64,000 nt of DNA from [Eubacterium] cellulosolvens LD2006 (GCF_000621585.1 NZ_KK211309.1:436244-500243); one strand, 5' to 3'; counted from the stretch's first letter, positions 35,475-46,661 are shown. The notes: generated by a model not told the origin, from the letters alone. Numbers and translations are program-made.

Positions 35475-36455
35475 ATGGGCTTATTTAATCAGTTTGCAAA
35501 TGTTGTGGAATGGGAACCGGCGAACGAGAATATCCTGTTCTGGAAATGGAAAAACGAGGAGATCAAGAAGGGAAGCCGTCTGATCGTCCGTCCGGGTCAG
35601 GATGCGATTTTTCTCTACAACGGAAGAGTCGAGGGAATCTTCCGCGATGAGGGAAGCTATGATATCGAGTCGCAGATTATTCCGTTTCTTTCCACATTAA
35701 AAGGTTTCAAATTCGGATTTAACAGCGGACTTCGCGCGGAAGTCGTGTTTGTCAATACCAGAGAGATCACGGAGAAGTGGGGAACAAAGAACGCGATTAA
35801 TATTCCGGCGCCGGGACTTCCCGGAGGAATGCCGATCCGTTCGTTCGGTACATTCAGCTGCAGGGTTTCCGATGAGCAGATCCTCACCGACAAGGTTGCC
35901 GGCATTCAGGATATGTTTACCATGGATGACGTCAAGAGCCGTGTGATCTCCAAGCTGGATCAGCTTCTGATGAAGCACATCGCCACAGAGGGAAAAGATA
36001 TGTTCCATCTGCAGGCCTATGCGGGAGATATTGCCCGTGGTATTCAGAGCGATCTGGACTATGAGCTGGTGAAAATCGGTATCACGGTCACAGACTTCGC
36101 GATCTCCAGCGTCTCTTATCCGGACGAGATTCAGAAGATGGCGGAGAAAGCCGCTTCCCAGTCCATGGTTTCGGATGTCAACAAATACACGCAGATGGCG
36201 ATGGCCGACGCCCTCTCCAACGGGGGAAATTCCGCGGCAGGCGCGTCCGCTGCGAATATGGCAGGCATCGGCATGGGCATGGCGATGGGACAGCAGATGG
36301 CCGGACAGATGATGCAGAATCCGCAGGGATTCGGAGCTGCACAGCAGAATCCGCAGGCCGCGCCGGTGACGGGAGCGAAATTCTGTTCCAACTGCGGTTC
36401 GCCGATTGAGCCGGGAGCAAAATTCTGCTCCAACTGCGGAAACAAATTACAGTGA
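35475..36455 (+). CDS. SPFH-domain protein with C-terminal zinc ribbons (YdjI-like)
   Basis: 326 residues. SPFH/virion-core-like domain about 1-225 (VVEWEPANENILFWKWKNEEI; RPGQDAIFLYNGRV), then a low-complexity Gly/Ala/Met/Gln linker (about 240-298), and a terminal zinc ribbon with two CSNCG knuckles (GAKFCSNCG twice). It resembles B. subtilis YdjI, which anchors PspA together with YdjG/YdjH. It lies 14 bp after pspA and is surely cotranscribed. The repeated GAKFCSNCG segments are encoded by near-identical DNA, suggesting local duplication. Confidence 0.92.
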   Translation: MGLFNQFANVVEWEPANENILFWKWKNEEIKKGSRLIVRPGQDAIFLYNGRVEGIFRDEGSYDIESQIIPFLSTLKGFKFGFNSGLRAEVVFVNTREITEKWGTKNAINIPAPGLPGGMPIRSFGTFSCRVSDEQILTDKVAGIQDMFTMDDVKSRVISKLDQLLMKHIATEGKDMFHLQAYAGDIARGIQSDLDYELVKIGITVTDFAISSVSYPDEIQKMAEKAASQSMVSDVNKYTQMAMADALSNGGNSAAGASAANMAGIGMGMAMGQQMAGQMMQNPQGFGAAQQNPQAAPVTGAKFCSNCGSPIEPGAKFCSNCGNKLQ

Positions 36456-36489
36456 GAAAAGACTGACAGACAGATACGGAGAATAGCAG

Positions 36490-36945
36490 ATGAAATGTCC
36501 ATATTGTAGCCAGGATAACACCAGAGTTGTAGATTCCAGACCGGTGGAGGAGGATAACTCTATCCGCCGCAGGCGTGTCTGCGACAGCTGCGGCAAGCGC
36601 TTCACGACCTACGAGAAAATCGAATCGATTCCGGTGATGGTCGTCAAGAAGGATCAGAGCCGCGAGAGGTACGACAGGAACAAAATCCTGAATGGTGTTA
36701 TGCTCGCCTGCCGGAAGAGAAAAGTATCCGTTCAGCAGATGAACGATCTCGTGGATTCCGTGGAGACGGAGATTTTCAACCGTGAGGAAAAGGAAATTCC
36801 AAGCACGGAGATCGGCGCCATGGTTATGGACAAACTGAAGGATCTGGATCCTGTCGCCTACGTGAGGTTCGCGTCTGTGTACAGAGAGTTCAAGGATGTG
36901 AATACATTCATGGACGAATTGTCCAAACTGCTCGGTCAGAAATGA
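36490..36945 (+). CDS. nrdR: transcriptional repressor NrdR
   Basis: 151 residues. N-terminal zinc ribbon MKCPYC...RVCDSCGKRFTTYE and an ATP-cone domain (about 47-137, beginning VVKKDQSRERYDRNKI). NrdR senses dATP/ATP and represses ribonucleotide reductase genes. It follows the SPFH gene by 34 bp. RBS GGAGA. A strong terminator lies 25 bp downstream. Confidence 0.97.
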   Translation: MKCPYCSQDNTRVVDSRPVEEDNSIRRRRVCDSCGKRFTTYEKIESIPVMVVKKDQSRERYDRNKILNGVMLACRKRKVSVQQMNDLVDSVETEIFNREEKEIPSTEIGAMVMDKLKDLDPVAYVRFASVYREFKDVNTFMDELSKLLGQK

Positions 36946-36970
36946 CCGCAAAAAACGAACAGGAATGTTG

Positions 36971-37017
36971 ATGAGGGGGACGCGGGAATCCGGCGGGATT
37001 CGGCGTCCTCATTTTTT
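36971..37017 (+). terminator. intrinsic terminator after nrdR
   Basis: Stem ATGAGG-GGACGC with GAATCC/GGATTC inside and GCGTCC-TCAT closing, followed by TTTTTT. The T-run merges into the leader hairpin of repeat R5. Confidence 0.85.
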
Positions 37018-37078
37018 GTGTTATGGAAATTCCTCCGGGATTTCCATAACACAAAACGCCCCGCTTGCGGACTTTTCT
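37016..37078 (+). repeat. dispersed hairpin repeat, copy R5 (deleted body)
   Basis: Leader hairpin with a perfect 14-bp stem TGTGTTATGGAAAT/ATTTCCATAACACA (37018-37054). It is followed at once by ACGCCCCGCTTGCGGACTTTT, the end module of R3a, so the body between appears lost. Confidence 0.8.
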
Positions 37079-37087
37079 GTGTGTAAC

Positions 37088-37116
37088 TTGCGGATCGCGT
37101 CGCATAATGATATGAT
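37088..37116 (+). promoter_or_regulatory. promoter of aminotransferase gene
   Basis: TTGCGG, 17-bp spacer, TATGAT; about 90 bp of leader follows. Confidence 0.6.
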
Positions 37117-37209
37117 AAGAAACAATTGGTCTGAAATCCCAGGCATTGAGAACGGGATCTCAGTCCGCAAGGTATAAGCTAGTAATTGATGAAATGGGAG
37201 GCCCCTGAT

Positions 37210-38424
37210 ATGCGTACTTTTAGTAAATCCAGAAAACTGGATAATGTTCTTTATGATGTTCGTGGTCCGGTCGTTGCGGAAGCGGCCAGAATGGAAGAAG
37301 ACGGGAAGAAGATTCTGAAACTGAATATCGGAAATCCCGCGACTTTCGGCTTTACCGCGCCGGACGAGGTGGTAGAGGACCTCATCACGAACGTGCGTGA
37401 CTGTGAGGGGTACTCGGATTCCCGCGGACTTTTCTCCGCCCGCAAGGCGATCATGCAGTACTGCCAGCTCAAGAAGATTCCGAATCTGGATATTCATGAT
37501 ATCTACACCGGAAACGGCGTCAGCGAGCTGATCAATCTGAGCATGAGCGCGCTCTTAAACGACGGCGACGAGATCCTGATTCCGGCGCCGGATTATCCGC
37601 TCTGGACAGCCTGCGCCACACTGGCCGGAGGAAAAGTTGTCCACTATATCTGCGATGAGCAGGCGGAGTGGTATCCGGATCTCGACGATATCCGCAGCAA
37701 GATTACAGACCGCACAAAGGCGATCGTCATCATCAACCCGAACAACCCGACGGGAGCGGTTTATCCGGAATCTGTTCTGAAAGAGATCGTAGAAGTGGCA
37801 AGAGAACACCAGCTGATCATTTTCTCGGATGAGATCTACGACAGACTGATCATGGACGGCGTGAAGCACACGTCGATCGCTTCTCTGGCACCGGATCTTT
37901 TCTGCGTCACCTTCTCCGGACTCTCCAAGTCCCACATGGTTGCGGGCTTCCGTGTCGGCTGGATGGTCTTAAGCGGAAACAAGGATCTCGCAAGGGATTA
38001 CATTGAGGGAATCAACATGCTCTCCAATATGCGTCTCTGCTCGAACGTGCCTGCGCAGTCGATTGTGCAGACGGCTCTCGGCGGATACCAGAGCGTGGAG
38101 CAGTATCTGATTCCGGGCGGACGGATTTACGAGCAGAGAGAATTTATCTACAACGCCCTGAAGGATATCCCTGGAATCAGCGTAGTGAAACCGAAGGCTG
38201 CATTCTACATTTTCCCGAAGCTCGATGTGGAGAAATTCAATATTCATGACGATATGAAGTTCGCCTATGATTTTCTTCATGAGAAAAAAGTGCTCGTTGT
38301 TCAGGGAACGGGCTTTAACTGGAAGGATCCGGATCATTTCCGTCTGGTTTATCTTCCCCACAGAAGAACGCTCGACGAGGCGATGAAAAATCTCGCGGAC
38401 TTCCTCGGTACGTATCACCAGTAA
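37210..38424 (+). CDS. class I/II PLP-dependent aminotransferase (AlaA/AlaC-like)
   Basis: 404 residues, fold type I. Seen: LNIGNPATFGF, GNGVSELINLSMSALL, PAPDYPLW, IVIINPNNPTGAVY, FSDEIYDRL and the PLP-lysine in FSGLSKSHMVAGFRVGW. Close in motif to the alanine transaminase AlaA group, which makes alanine from pyruvate and glutamate; the exact substrate cannot be read. GGGAGG nine bases before 37210 fixes the start; the in-frame ATG at 37186 is less well placed. Confidence 0.92.
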   Translation: MRTFSKSRKLDNVLYDVRGPVVAEAARMEEDGKKILKLNIGNPATFGFTAPDEVVEDLITNVRDCEGYSDSRGLFSARKAIMQYCQLKKIPNLDIHDIYTGNGVSELINLSMSALLNDGDEILIPAPDYPLWTACATLAGGKVVHYICDEQAEWYPDLDDIRSKITDRTKAIVIINPNNPTGAVYPESVLKEIVEVAREHQLIIFSDEIYDRLIMDGVKHTSIASLAPDLFCVTFSGLSKSHMVAGFRVGWMVLSGNKDLARDYIEGINMLSNMRLCSNVPAQSIVQTALGGYQSVEQYLIPGGRIYEQREFIYNALKDIPGISVVKPKAAFYIFPKLDVEKFNIHDDMKFAYDFLHEKKVLVVQGTGFNWKDPDHFRLVYLPHRRTLDEAMKNLADFLGTYHQ

Positions 38425-38528
38425 ACAGGCGGGATGCGCTGGTCTTCGGAACGATGTGAGCCGGAAACGGGTTCTGTCCGGGAACTACCGGAGGATTCAG
38501 AAACGGCCGGGCTTGGGAGAGTGAGAAA

Positions 38529-39380
38529 ATGTTCAAATCATCACTTGTACTTGAAGGAGGGGCGATGCGCGGGATTTTCACCGCGGGCGTCCTGGATTAT
38601 CTGATGGAGCAGCATGTGGAATTTGAATATGTGATCGGAGATTCCGCGGGAGCGGGCAACGCGATCAATTTCGTGGCCGGCCAGATCGGGCGGACGCGGG
38701 ATTGTATTGTGGTCGACGATCCGAAGCTCCGATACATTCATATGTCGCCGAAGCACCTTCTCACGGGAAAAGTGTTTGACATGGATCTTCTCACGCGGAA
38801 ATACGCGCTGCTGTATGTTCCGTTTGATTTTCATGCGTTTTTTGACTCGCCGGTCAACTGCGAAATCGTCGTCACCGACGCCCGGACCGGAAAGGCCAGG
38901 TATCTGACAGAGCGGGAGGACCGGAAACGTCTGCTCACGATCTGCGCGGCATCCTGCAGTATGCCGCTGATCAACGAGATGGTGAAGGTCGACGGTCGGA
39001 TCAGTATCGACGGAGGGATCGCCGATTTTGTCCCGCTCCACCGCGCAGAGGAGATGGGCTACAGAAAACATGTGGTTGTCCTCACGAGACCTGCAGGGTA
39101 CCGGAAAGAGAACCGGCACAAGATGGATTTTTTCTACCGGAAAAAATACAGGGCGTATCCGAAGCTGATCGAGACGCTTACAAGCCGGGAGCAGAGATAT
39201 AATGACATGATGGATGAGCTTGACAGAAGGGAAGAGGACGGAGAAATCTTTGTCATCCGTCCGAAAGGTCCTGTGGTGGAGCACACCGAGCAGGACAGGG
39301 AGAAACTTCTGGATTTCTATAAGCAGGGAAGGGACATCATGGAAGAGAGATTTGACGAGCTGATGGCGTATCTCGCGTGA
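38529..39380 (+). CDS. patatin-like phospholipase
   Basis: 283 residues. N-terminal LVLEGGAMRGIFTAGVLD holds the oxyanion loop; GDSAG (around residue 40) is the serine-hydrolase elbow, with Asp in place of the usual Thr/Gly before Ser; SIDGGIADFVP contains the catalytic Asp. Length and layout match bacterial patatin proteins (YjjU-like). It probably deacylates lipids in the cytoplasm; no signal peptide. RBS GGGAGAG. Followed 58 bp later by the YqeG phosphatase. Confidence 0.92.
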   Translation: MFKSSLVLEGGAMRGIFTAGVLDYLMEQHVEFEYVIGDSAGAGNAINFVAGQIGRTRDCIVVDDPKLRYIHMSPKHLLTGKVFDMDLLTRKYALLYVPFDFHAFFDSPVNCEIVVTDARTGKARYLTEREDRKRLLTICAASCSMPLINEMVKVDGRISIDGGIADFVPLHRAEEMGYRKHVVVLTRPAGYRKENRHKMDFFYRKKYRAYPKLIETLTSREQRYNDMMDELDRREEDGEIFVIRPKGPVVEHTEQDREKLLDFYKQGRDIMEERFDELMAYLA

Positions 39381-39438
39381 AGAACGGATTTGCTGCTGCG
39401 GGAAACGCTCCTCGGCCGTTTCAATAAGGAGACATTTC

Positions 39439-39954
39439 ATGGCGTTGAAATTCATAGAAAAATTCTACCCGGATCAGTGGGTGGATTCCACCTACGAGAT
39501 CGACTTTGAGGAGTGGTACAGAAAAGGATACCGGGCGCTCACATTTGATATCGACAACACGCTGGTTCCGCACGGCGCGCCGGCGGACGAGCGGGCGATT
39601 GAGCTGTTTCGGAGACTCCGGGAGATCGGGTTTGCGACCTGTCTGATCTCGAACAACAACAAGAAACGGGTGGAACCCTTCGCCAGAGCAGTCGGATCGG
39701 AATACCTCTGCATGGCGAACAAGCCTTCCGTGAAGGGATACAGAAAAGCCTGCGAGCGGATCGGCGTGCCCATGGAGAAGACGCTTTTCGTCGGCGATCA
39801 GCTGTTCACGGACGTCTGGGGAGCGAGGCGCGCAGGGCTTTTTTCCATTCTTGTGAAGCCGATCAATCCGAAGGAGGAAATTCAGATTGTACTCAAGAGA
39901 TTTCTTGAGAAACCGGTCCTCCGATCCTACGAACAGGCCATAAAAAACTCTTGA
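39439..39954 (+). CDS. YqeG family HAD-IIIA phosphatase
   Basis: 171 residues. HAD motifs: [12 protein letters not shown] (nucleophile Asp), [11 protein letters not shown] (motif II), [12 protein letters not shown] (Lys) and [17 protein letters not shown] (motif IV). Related to phosphatidylglycerolphosphatase-like GEP4/YqeG. RBS AAGGAG. The stop codon lies inside the -35 box of the efp promoter. Confidence 0.93.
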   Translation: MALKFIEKFYPDQWVDSTYEIDFEEWYRKGYRALTFDIDNTLVPHGAPADERAIELFRRLREIGFATCLISNNNKKRVEPFARAVGSEYLCMANKPSVKGYRKACERIGVPMEKTLFVGDQLFTDVWGARRAGLFSILVKPINPKEEIQIVLKRFLEKPVLRSYEQAIKNS

Positions 39955-39979
39955 AAATACTGGATATTTTTTATATAAT
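39951..39979 (+). promoter_or_regulatory. promoter of efp
   Basis: TTGAAA, 17-bp spacer, TATAAT; the -35 box contains the TGA stop of the upstream gene. Confidence 0.85.
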
Positions 39980-40033
39980 GAACTACGGTTTTATCGCATA
40001 ATACAGACACGTGAAATAAAGGAGGAACATCAG

Positions 40034-40597
40034 ATGGCAGATATTACAGCTGGTGATTTTAGAAATGGTAAGACAATTGAAATCGAAGGAAAGGTATGCC
40101 AGGTTATTGAGTTTCAGCATGTAAAACCCGGCAAAGGAGCTGCCTTCGTTCGTACAAAACTCAGAGACGTAATCAACGGCGGTGTTGTTGAGAAATCTTT
40201 CCGTCCGACTGAGAAATTCCCGGAGGCAAGAGTTGACCGTCAGAAGATGCAGTATCTCTACAACGACGGAGAGCTTTACTACTTCATGAACCAGGAGACA
40301 TTCGACCAGGTAGCAGTGGACAACGCTACAGTCGGTGATTCCCTCAAGTTCGTTAAGGAGAACGAGGAAGTAACTCTCAGCTCCTACAACGGAAACGTAT
40401 TCTCTGTAGAGGCACCGCTCTTCGTAGAGCTTGAGATCACAGAGACAGAGCCGGGCTTCGCAGGCAACACAGCACAGGGCGCAACAAAGCCGGCGACTGT
40501 TGAGACAGGTGCACAGATCCAGGTTCCGCTTTTCGTAAACCTTGGAGACAAAGTTCAGATCGATACCAGAACAGGTGAGTACCTGAAACGTGTCTGA
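40034..40597 (+). CDS. efp: translation elongation factor P
   Basis: 187 residues, three beta-barrel domains. N-terminal KOW-like domain with the modified loop [10 protein letters not shown] (Lys34), central OB domain, and C-terminal signature [24 protein letters not shown]-like end. It rescues ribosomes stalled at polyproline. The PGKGAAF loop is the Firmicutes type. Codon use is notably biased (highly expressed). RBS AAAGGAGG. Monocistronic, with its own promoter and terminator. Confidence 0.98.
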   Translation: MADITAGDFRNGKTIEIEGKVCQVIEFQHVKPGKGAAFVRTKLRDVINGGVVEKSFRPTEKFPEARVDRQKMQYLYNDGELYYFMNQETFDQVAVDNATVGDSLKFVKENEEVTLSSYNGNVFSVEAPLFVELEITETEPGFAGNTAQGATKPATVETGAQIQVPLFVNLGDKVQIDTRTGEYLKRV

Positions 40598-40642
40598 TCG
40601 TTATATAGTTCTGAAGATCTGATGAACTCATTGTGATTATAC

Positions 40643-40677
40643 GGGCACGGGCGGCTTTGGTGCCGGCCGTGCCTTTG
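40643..40677 (+). terminator. intrinsic terminator of efp
   Basis: GGCACGG-CGGC/GCCG-CCGTGCC hairpin followed by TTTGTATT. Confidence 0.75.
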
Positions 40678-40927
40678 TATTACAGGTCAAAGTCCGGAAT
40701 TCTTTAAAACAAAATTCTATTCGATCCATTTCTTAGACAGCTGCTCCGGCGTCCGAGCCGGTGAATGTCGGCTGAAAATCCACATCAACAATCCATATTC
40801 ATTTACAAGAGGTGTCAGTTCGTTTACTCTGAGCGTTTCGTTCGTTTTTTAAGGAACAGGACGGACGTTACTTTTGCGTGCGAAAAATGATTGATTACTT
40901 ACGTTCCGCTTGAGAAAAGGAGAACAT
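40678..40927. other. intergenic region before DUF5688 gene
   Basis: About 250 bp, A/T-rich. The only clear signal is the ribosome binding site AAAGGAG at 40915-40921. A direct repeat of TCGTTT-like words occurs near 40817-40848. No promoter could be named with confidence and no gene was seen. Confidence 0.5.
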
Positions 40928-41824
40928 ATGACACAGGAAAAATTCAGAGAACTGCTGGCAGAGGAAGTGAGCAGCAGACTTGGTGCGGAAACAGAAATCA
41001 GCTATACGAAGATCAGAAAAAATAACGGAGCCATGTGGGACGCGATGCTCATCCGGAAGGGCGATTGCAGAGTCGCGACGACGATCTATCCGGATGCGTG
41101 TTACGCGAAGTACAGAAAAGGAATTCCGGTTCGGGAACTGGCGGAGGGCATACTGGGGGAGTATGCCAGAATGCTGGAGACGGTCGAGGCGCAGAAGGGT
41201 TTTTTCCGGAACTACGAGGAAGTGAGGGCACGGATCTATCTGCGGCTTGTGAGCGCCGAGAGAAATGCGGAACAGCTGCAAAAAATGCCGTTCCGCAGAT
41301 GGTACGATCTCGCACTTGTGTGTTACTATCGAATGCCGACGGAATACATGGAGCGGGGGACGATTCAGATTCAGAACATGCATCTGGAAAACTGGGGAGT
41401 TACGGCAGAGCAGCTTCTCGGCGACGCCCTGCAGAATACCACGCGGGATCTGCATCCGGAGATCAGAAATCTCCAGGAGGTGCTGTTTTCGCTCGGCGCG
41501 GCCGAAATGGAAGGACTCGGTCCGGTGAAATATATGAAGGAGCTGCCGCTCTACGTGCTGAGCGGAGAAGAACAGTATCTCGGAGCCGTCTGTATCGCTT
41601 TACCAGGCATGGCAGGGAAGATTTCTGAAAAGCTGAAGGGGGACTTCGTCATGATTCCGAGCAGTATCCACGAATGTCTCCTCCTTCCGGACAACGGCAT
41701 GCGTCATGCGGATGAACTGAACGCGATGATCAGAGAAGTAAATCTCACGCAGCTGATGCCGGAGGATGTTCTGTCGGATCACATTTATCATTACCATTGT
41801 GCATCCGGTCGATTTGACATTTGA
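40928..41824 (+). CDS. DUF5688 family protein
   Basis: 298 residues, soluble, no signal peptide. Layout matches the DUF5688 proteins common in Lachnospiraceae: N-terminal helix with MTQEKFRELLAEEV, a middle part with GFFRNYEEVRARIYLRLV, and a C-terminal part ending in SIHECLLLPDNGM and a final His-rich HIYHYHC. Function unknown. ATG 40928 has AAAGGAG upstream; TTG 40910 is on the wrong side of it. Family assignment is from memory of the pattern. Confidence 0.75.
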   Translation: MTQEKFRELLAEEVSSRLGAETEISYTKIRKNNGAMWDAMLIRKGDCRVATTIYPDACYAKYRKGIPVRELAEGILGEYARMLETVEAQKGFFRNYEEVRARIYLRLVSAERNAEQLQKMPFRRWYDLALVCYYRMPTEYMERGTIQIQNMHLENWGVTAEQLLGDALQNTTRDLHPEIRNLQEVLFSLGAAEMEGLGPVKYMKELPLYVLSGEEQYLGAVCIALPGMAGKISEKLKGDFVMIPSSIHECLLLPDNGMRHADELNAMIREVNLTQLMPEDVLSDHIYHYHCASGRFDI

Positions 41825-41842
41825 AATATCGTGTGTTAAAAT
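41814..41842 (+). promoter_or_regulatory. promoter of tRNA-Arg
   Basis: TTGACA inside the last codons of the DUF5688 gene, 17-bp spacer, TAAAAT; the tRNA begins 30 bp later. Confidence 0.8.
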
Positions 41843-41871
41843 GCTCATGTCGCCGTTATGGCACGTGAGAA

Positions 41872-41944
41872 GCGTTTGTAGCTCAGGGGATAGAGCAACG
41901 GTTTCCGGTACCGTGTGGCGGGGGTTCGAATCCCTCCAGACGCG
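41872..41944 (+). tRNA. tRNA-Arg (CCG)
   Basis: 73 nt. Acceptor GCGTTTG/CAGACGC, D-arm AGCTC-GAGC, anticodon arm ACGGT-TTCCGGT-ACCGT with anticodon CCG, T-arm GGGGGTTCGAATCCCTC. Discriminator G; no CCA encoded. Confidence 0.97.
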
Positions 41945-41949
41945 CGAAC

Positions 41950-41992
41950 AGCCGGGTAAGTGAGTGAATCATTTATCCGGCTTCTTTTTTTT
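41950..41992 (+). terminator. terminator of tRNA-Arg
   Basis: AGCCGG-TAA-TGA/TCA-TTA-CCGGCT hairpin followed by TTCTTTTTTTT. Confidence 0.85.
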
Positions 41993-42070
41993 GTTTTATG
42001 GATCTTTCTCCGGAAGTCCGATGAAACACAGTGATCTGCGGAATGCCTTTCGCGCAGATGAGTAGATCGT
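41989..42070 (+). repeat. degenerate dispersed hairpin repeat, copy R6
   Basis: Starts in the terminator T-run. TGTTTTATGGA, CTTTCTCCGGAAG, TCCGATGAAACA forms an imperfect version of the leader hairpin; then ATCTGCG, GAATGCCTTTCGCGCAGATGAGTAGATCG loosely follows the body. Weaker than the other copies. Confidence 0.5.
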
Positions 42071-42213
42071 GACACGGCTCTGCGGGTGATCTTTGTAAAA
42101 AAAGAAAAAATGTAGTAAAATAGATAAGATACATTTTACAGTGAGTGGACGGCGTGTAACTGTCTGACGGGGTTCGCCTCAGGCGGATGAACCCGGAATA
42201 CGAGGTGGAGATT

Positions 42214-43767
42214 ATGGAAGACGAAAAGAAAGAGATTACAGAGCAGGGAAAAGCTCCTGAAAAAGATTCCACTGAAGTAAAGAAAACAGCCAGGAAAAAG
42301 ACAACAGCCAAAAAGGCTTCCGATGAGCAGACGGCCGAGAAGAAGCCGGCTGCCAAAAGAAAAACAACCAAAAAGACTTCGGCAGAAACTGCGGCGGCTT
42401 CCGCAGACGCCGAAGTTGCCGGCGCAAATCCGGCAGAGGGCGGTCTGGTAGATCCGGCGCAAATGCCGACGACGCCAGCCGAGATGAAAAAGACCAGAAA
42501 AAAGGCGGCACCGAAAACAAAAGCGGCCGTAAAGGAAATCGCTGATGCGGAAGAACAGAAAATCTCTGCTGCAACAGCCGGAGAAACGGAGCCGGAAGCA
42601 GCTCTTCCTTCGGAAATTGTGGACGCGTCACTGACCGGGATGGTCAGCGAAGTGACGGAAGGAGCGGGGCAGAGCGCAGAAGCGGCAGCCGCCAGTGCGA
42701 ACGAGGAGGCAGTTGTGAGCGAACTTCCTTCTCCGGAAGCGCTTGCTTTTGTTCAGAGTGATAAGAGCGAAGAGGCAAAGGCAGGGGAAGTTCCTTCTGT
42801 TGAGCCGATGCAGACACAGGTGCTTCCGAACGCCGCAGCACTCCGCGCGGCCGGTGGACGCACGGAGGAGCCGGCGGTAACTGCCGCGACGGCGGATACG
42901 ACGGTTATTCCAAGCATCGCAAAGGAACCGGTTCCTTCTGTACAGCAGGCGAAAGCAGACGGGCAGCCGAAGGAGAACTCCGGTGAGAGCGCTGTCGGGC
43001 AGAACGACCGCCGGCCGGAGGCAAAGGCGGCGCAGTACGTGATCAAACCGGATGAAACGGGTAGAAATACCTACGTTAATTCCGCAAAGAAGACGGGGAA
43101 GAAGAGCGCGAAGCAGGAGAATGCATTCCTCGAGTGGCTCTCCGACAATCTTCGTTATATCGAACTCGGCGCTGTTCTCGTAATTGCCATTGTGGTGATT
43201 GTCTTCGGTATCGTGATGATCCGCCGCAATTCCGCGGAAAAAACGGGAACAACCGGCAAACTCACGCCGGTGACGACTTCACAGTCCGAAACGGTGGTGG
43301 CTGCTTCCTCTGCGAAGCCGACCGTTACTCCGGCGCCGACCGGAATCGTCCTTCCCGCAGACGCGCTGACAGAACAGACGGACGGACCGATCAACGCGGC
43401 CGTTCAGAGCTACTTCAGCAGTCTGGACACGACAGGGGCGGTCAACGGAATTGTCGCTTATTCGGATATTCAGGTGTACGCGTATCCGGGCTCATCAAAG
43501 GACAGCTACATCGCCTTTGCGAAGTACAATTACAAATACAGCGATTACAACGCGACAGTTCCTGCTCTGACAGAGCTGTTTATCAGAGTACAGAAGGATG
43601 GCTCGATGAAGGTCGAGACCGAGATTTCGGATGCGGAATCCGCATATATGAACGCCGCGGCACAGAGTCAGGCGGCGCAGAGTATGATCAGCAATATTCA
43701 GACACAGTATGATCAGGTGATGTCCTCCAATACGGATCTTGCGGACTACATTGCTTCCCAGCAGTGA
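42214..43767 (+). CDS. membrane protein with lysine/alanine-rich cytoplasmic half and extracellular NTF2-like domain
   Basis: 517 residues. N-terminal approximately 300 residues are low complexity, first Lys/Ala/Thr-rich (ARKKTTAKKA, AAKRKTTKKT; histone H1-like), then Ala/Glu-rich. One membrane helix about 318-340 (LGAVLVIAIVVIVFGIVMI) and a Thr/Pro/Ser linker lead to an outside domain about 385-490 (AVQSYFSSLDTTGAVNGI) of the NTF2-like type seen in Lachnospiraceae surface proteins. Function unknown; the basic half could bind DNA or RNA. ATG 42214 with GAGGTGGAG upstream; ATG 42187 is an alternative. Confidence 0.8.
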   Translation: MEDEKKEITEQGKAPEKDSTEVKKTARKKTTAKKASDEQTAEKKPAAKRKTTKKTSAETAAASADAEVAGANPAEGGLVDPAQMPTTPAEMKKTRKKAAPKTKAAVKEIADAEEQKISAATAGETEPEAALPSEIVDASLTGMVSEVTEGAGQSAEAAAASANEEAVVSELPSPEALAFVQSDKSEEAKAGEVPSVEPMQTQVLPNAAALRAAGGRTEEPAVTAATADTTVIPSIAKEPVPSVQQAKADGQPKENSGESAVGQNDRRPEAKAAQYVIKPDETGRNTYVNSAKKTGKKSAKQENAFLEWLSDNLRYIELGAVLVIAIVVIVFGIVMIRRNSAEKTGTTGKLTPVTTSQSETVVAASSAKPTVTPAPTGIVLPADALTEQTDGPINAAVQSYFSSLDTTGAVNGIVAYSDIQVYAYPGSSKDSYIAFAKYNYKYSDYNATVPALTELFIRVQKDGSMKVETEISDAESAYMNAAAQSQAAQSMISNIQTQYDQVMSSNTDLADYIASQQ

Positions 43768-43817
43768 CGGACGCCGAATCAGTGAGAGAGTATTGACAGC
43801 ATACGGAATAAGAGAGA

Positions 43818-46552
<2,735 letters not shown>

Positions 46553-46559
46553 TAGAATA

Positions 46560-46661
46560 GCCCGCCAAAACATACCTGCCGTACATCTGAAGCAAAGGGG
46601 ACGGCAGTCGTAACCGAAATGCCCACTGCCTTCCTTCCCGTTTTTGACAGGGGCGGGCATT
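46560..46661 (+). promoter_or_regulatory. candidate structured leader of metA with alternative pairings
   Basis: Stem P1 GCCCGCC (46560-46566)/GGCGGGC (46652-46658) encloses hairpin CTGCCGT (46576-46582)/ACGGCAG (46601-46607). The 3' strand of P1 overlaps GGGCATT (46655-46661), which can instead pair with AATGCCC (46618-46624), and GGCAGT (46603-46608) can pair with ACTGCC (46625-46630). Mutually exclusive pairings suggest a switch. It does not match the SAM-I, S(MK) or T-box consensus. Confidence 0.4.
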
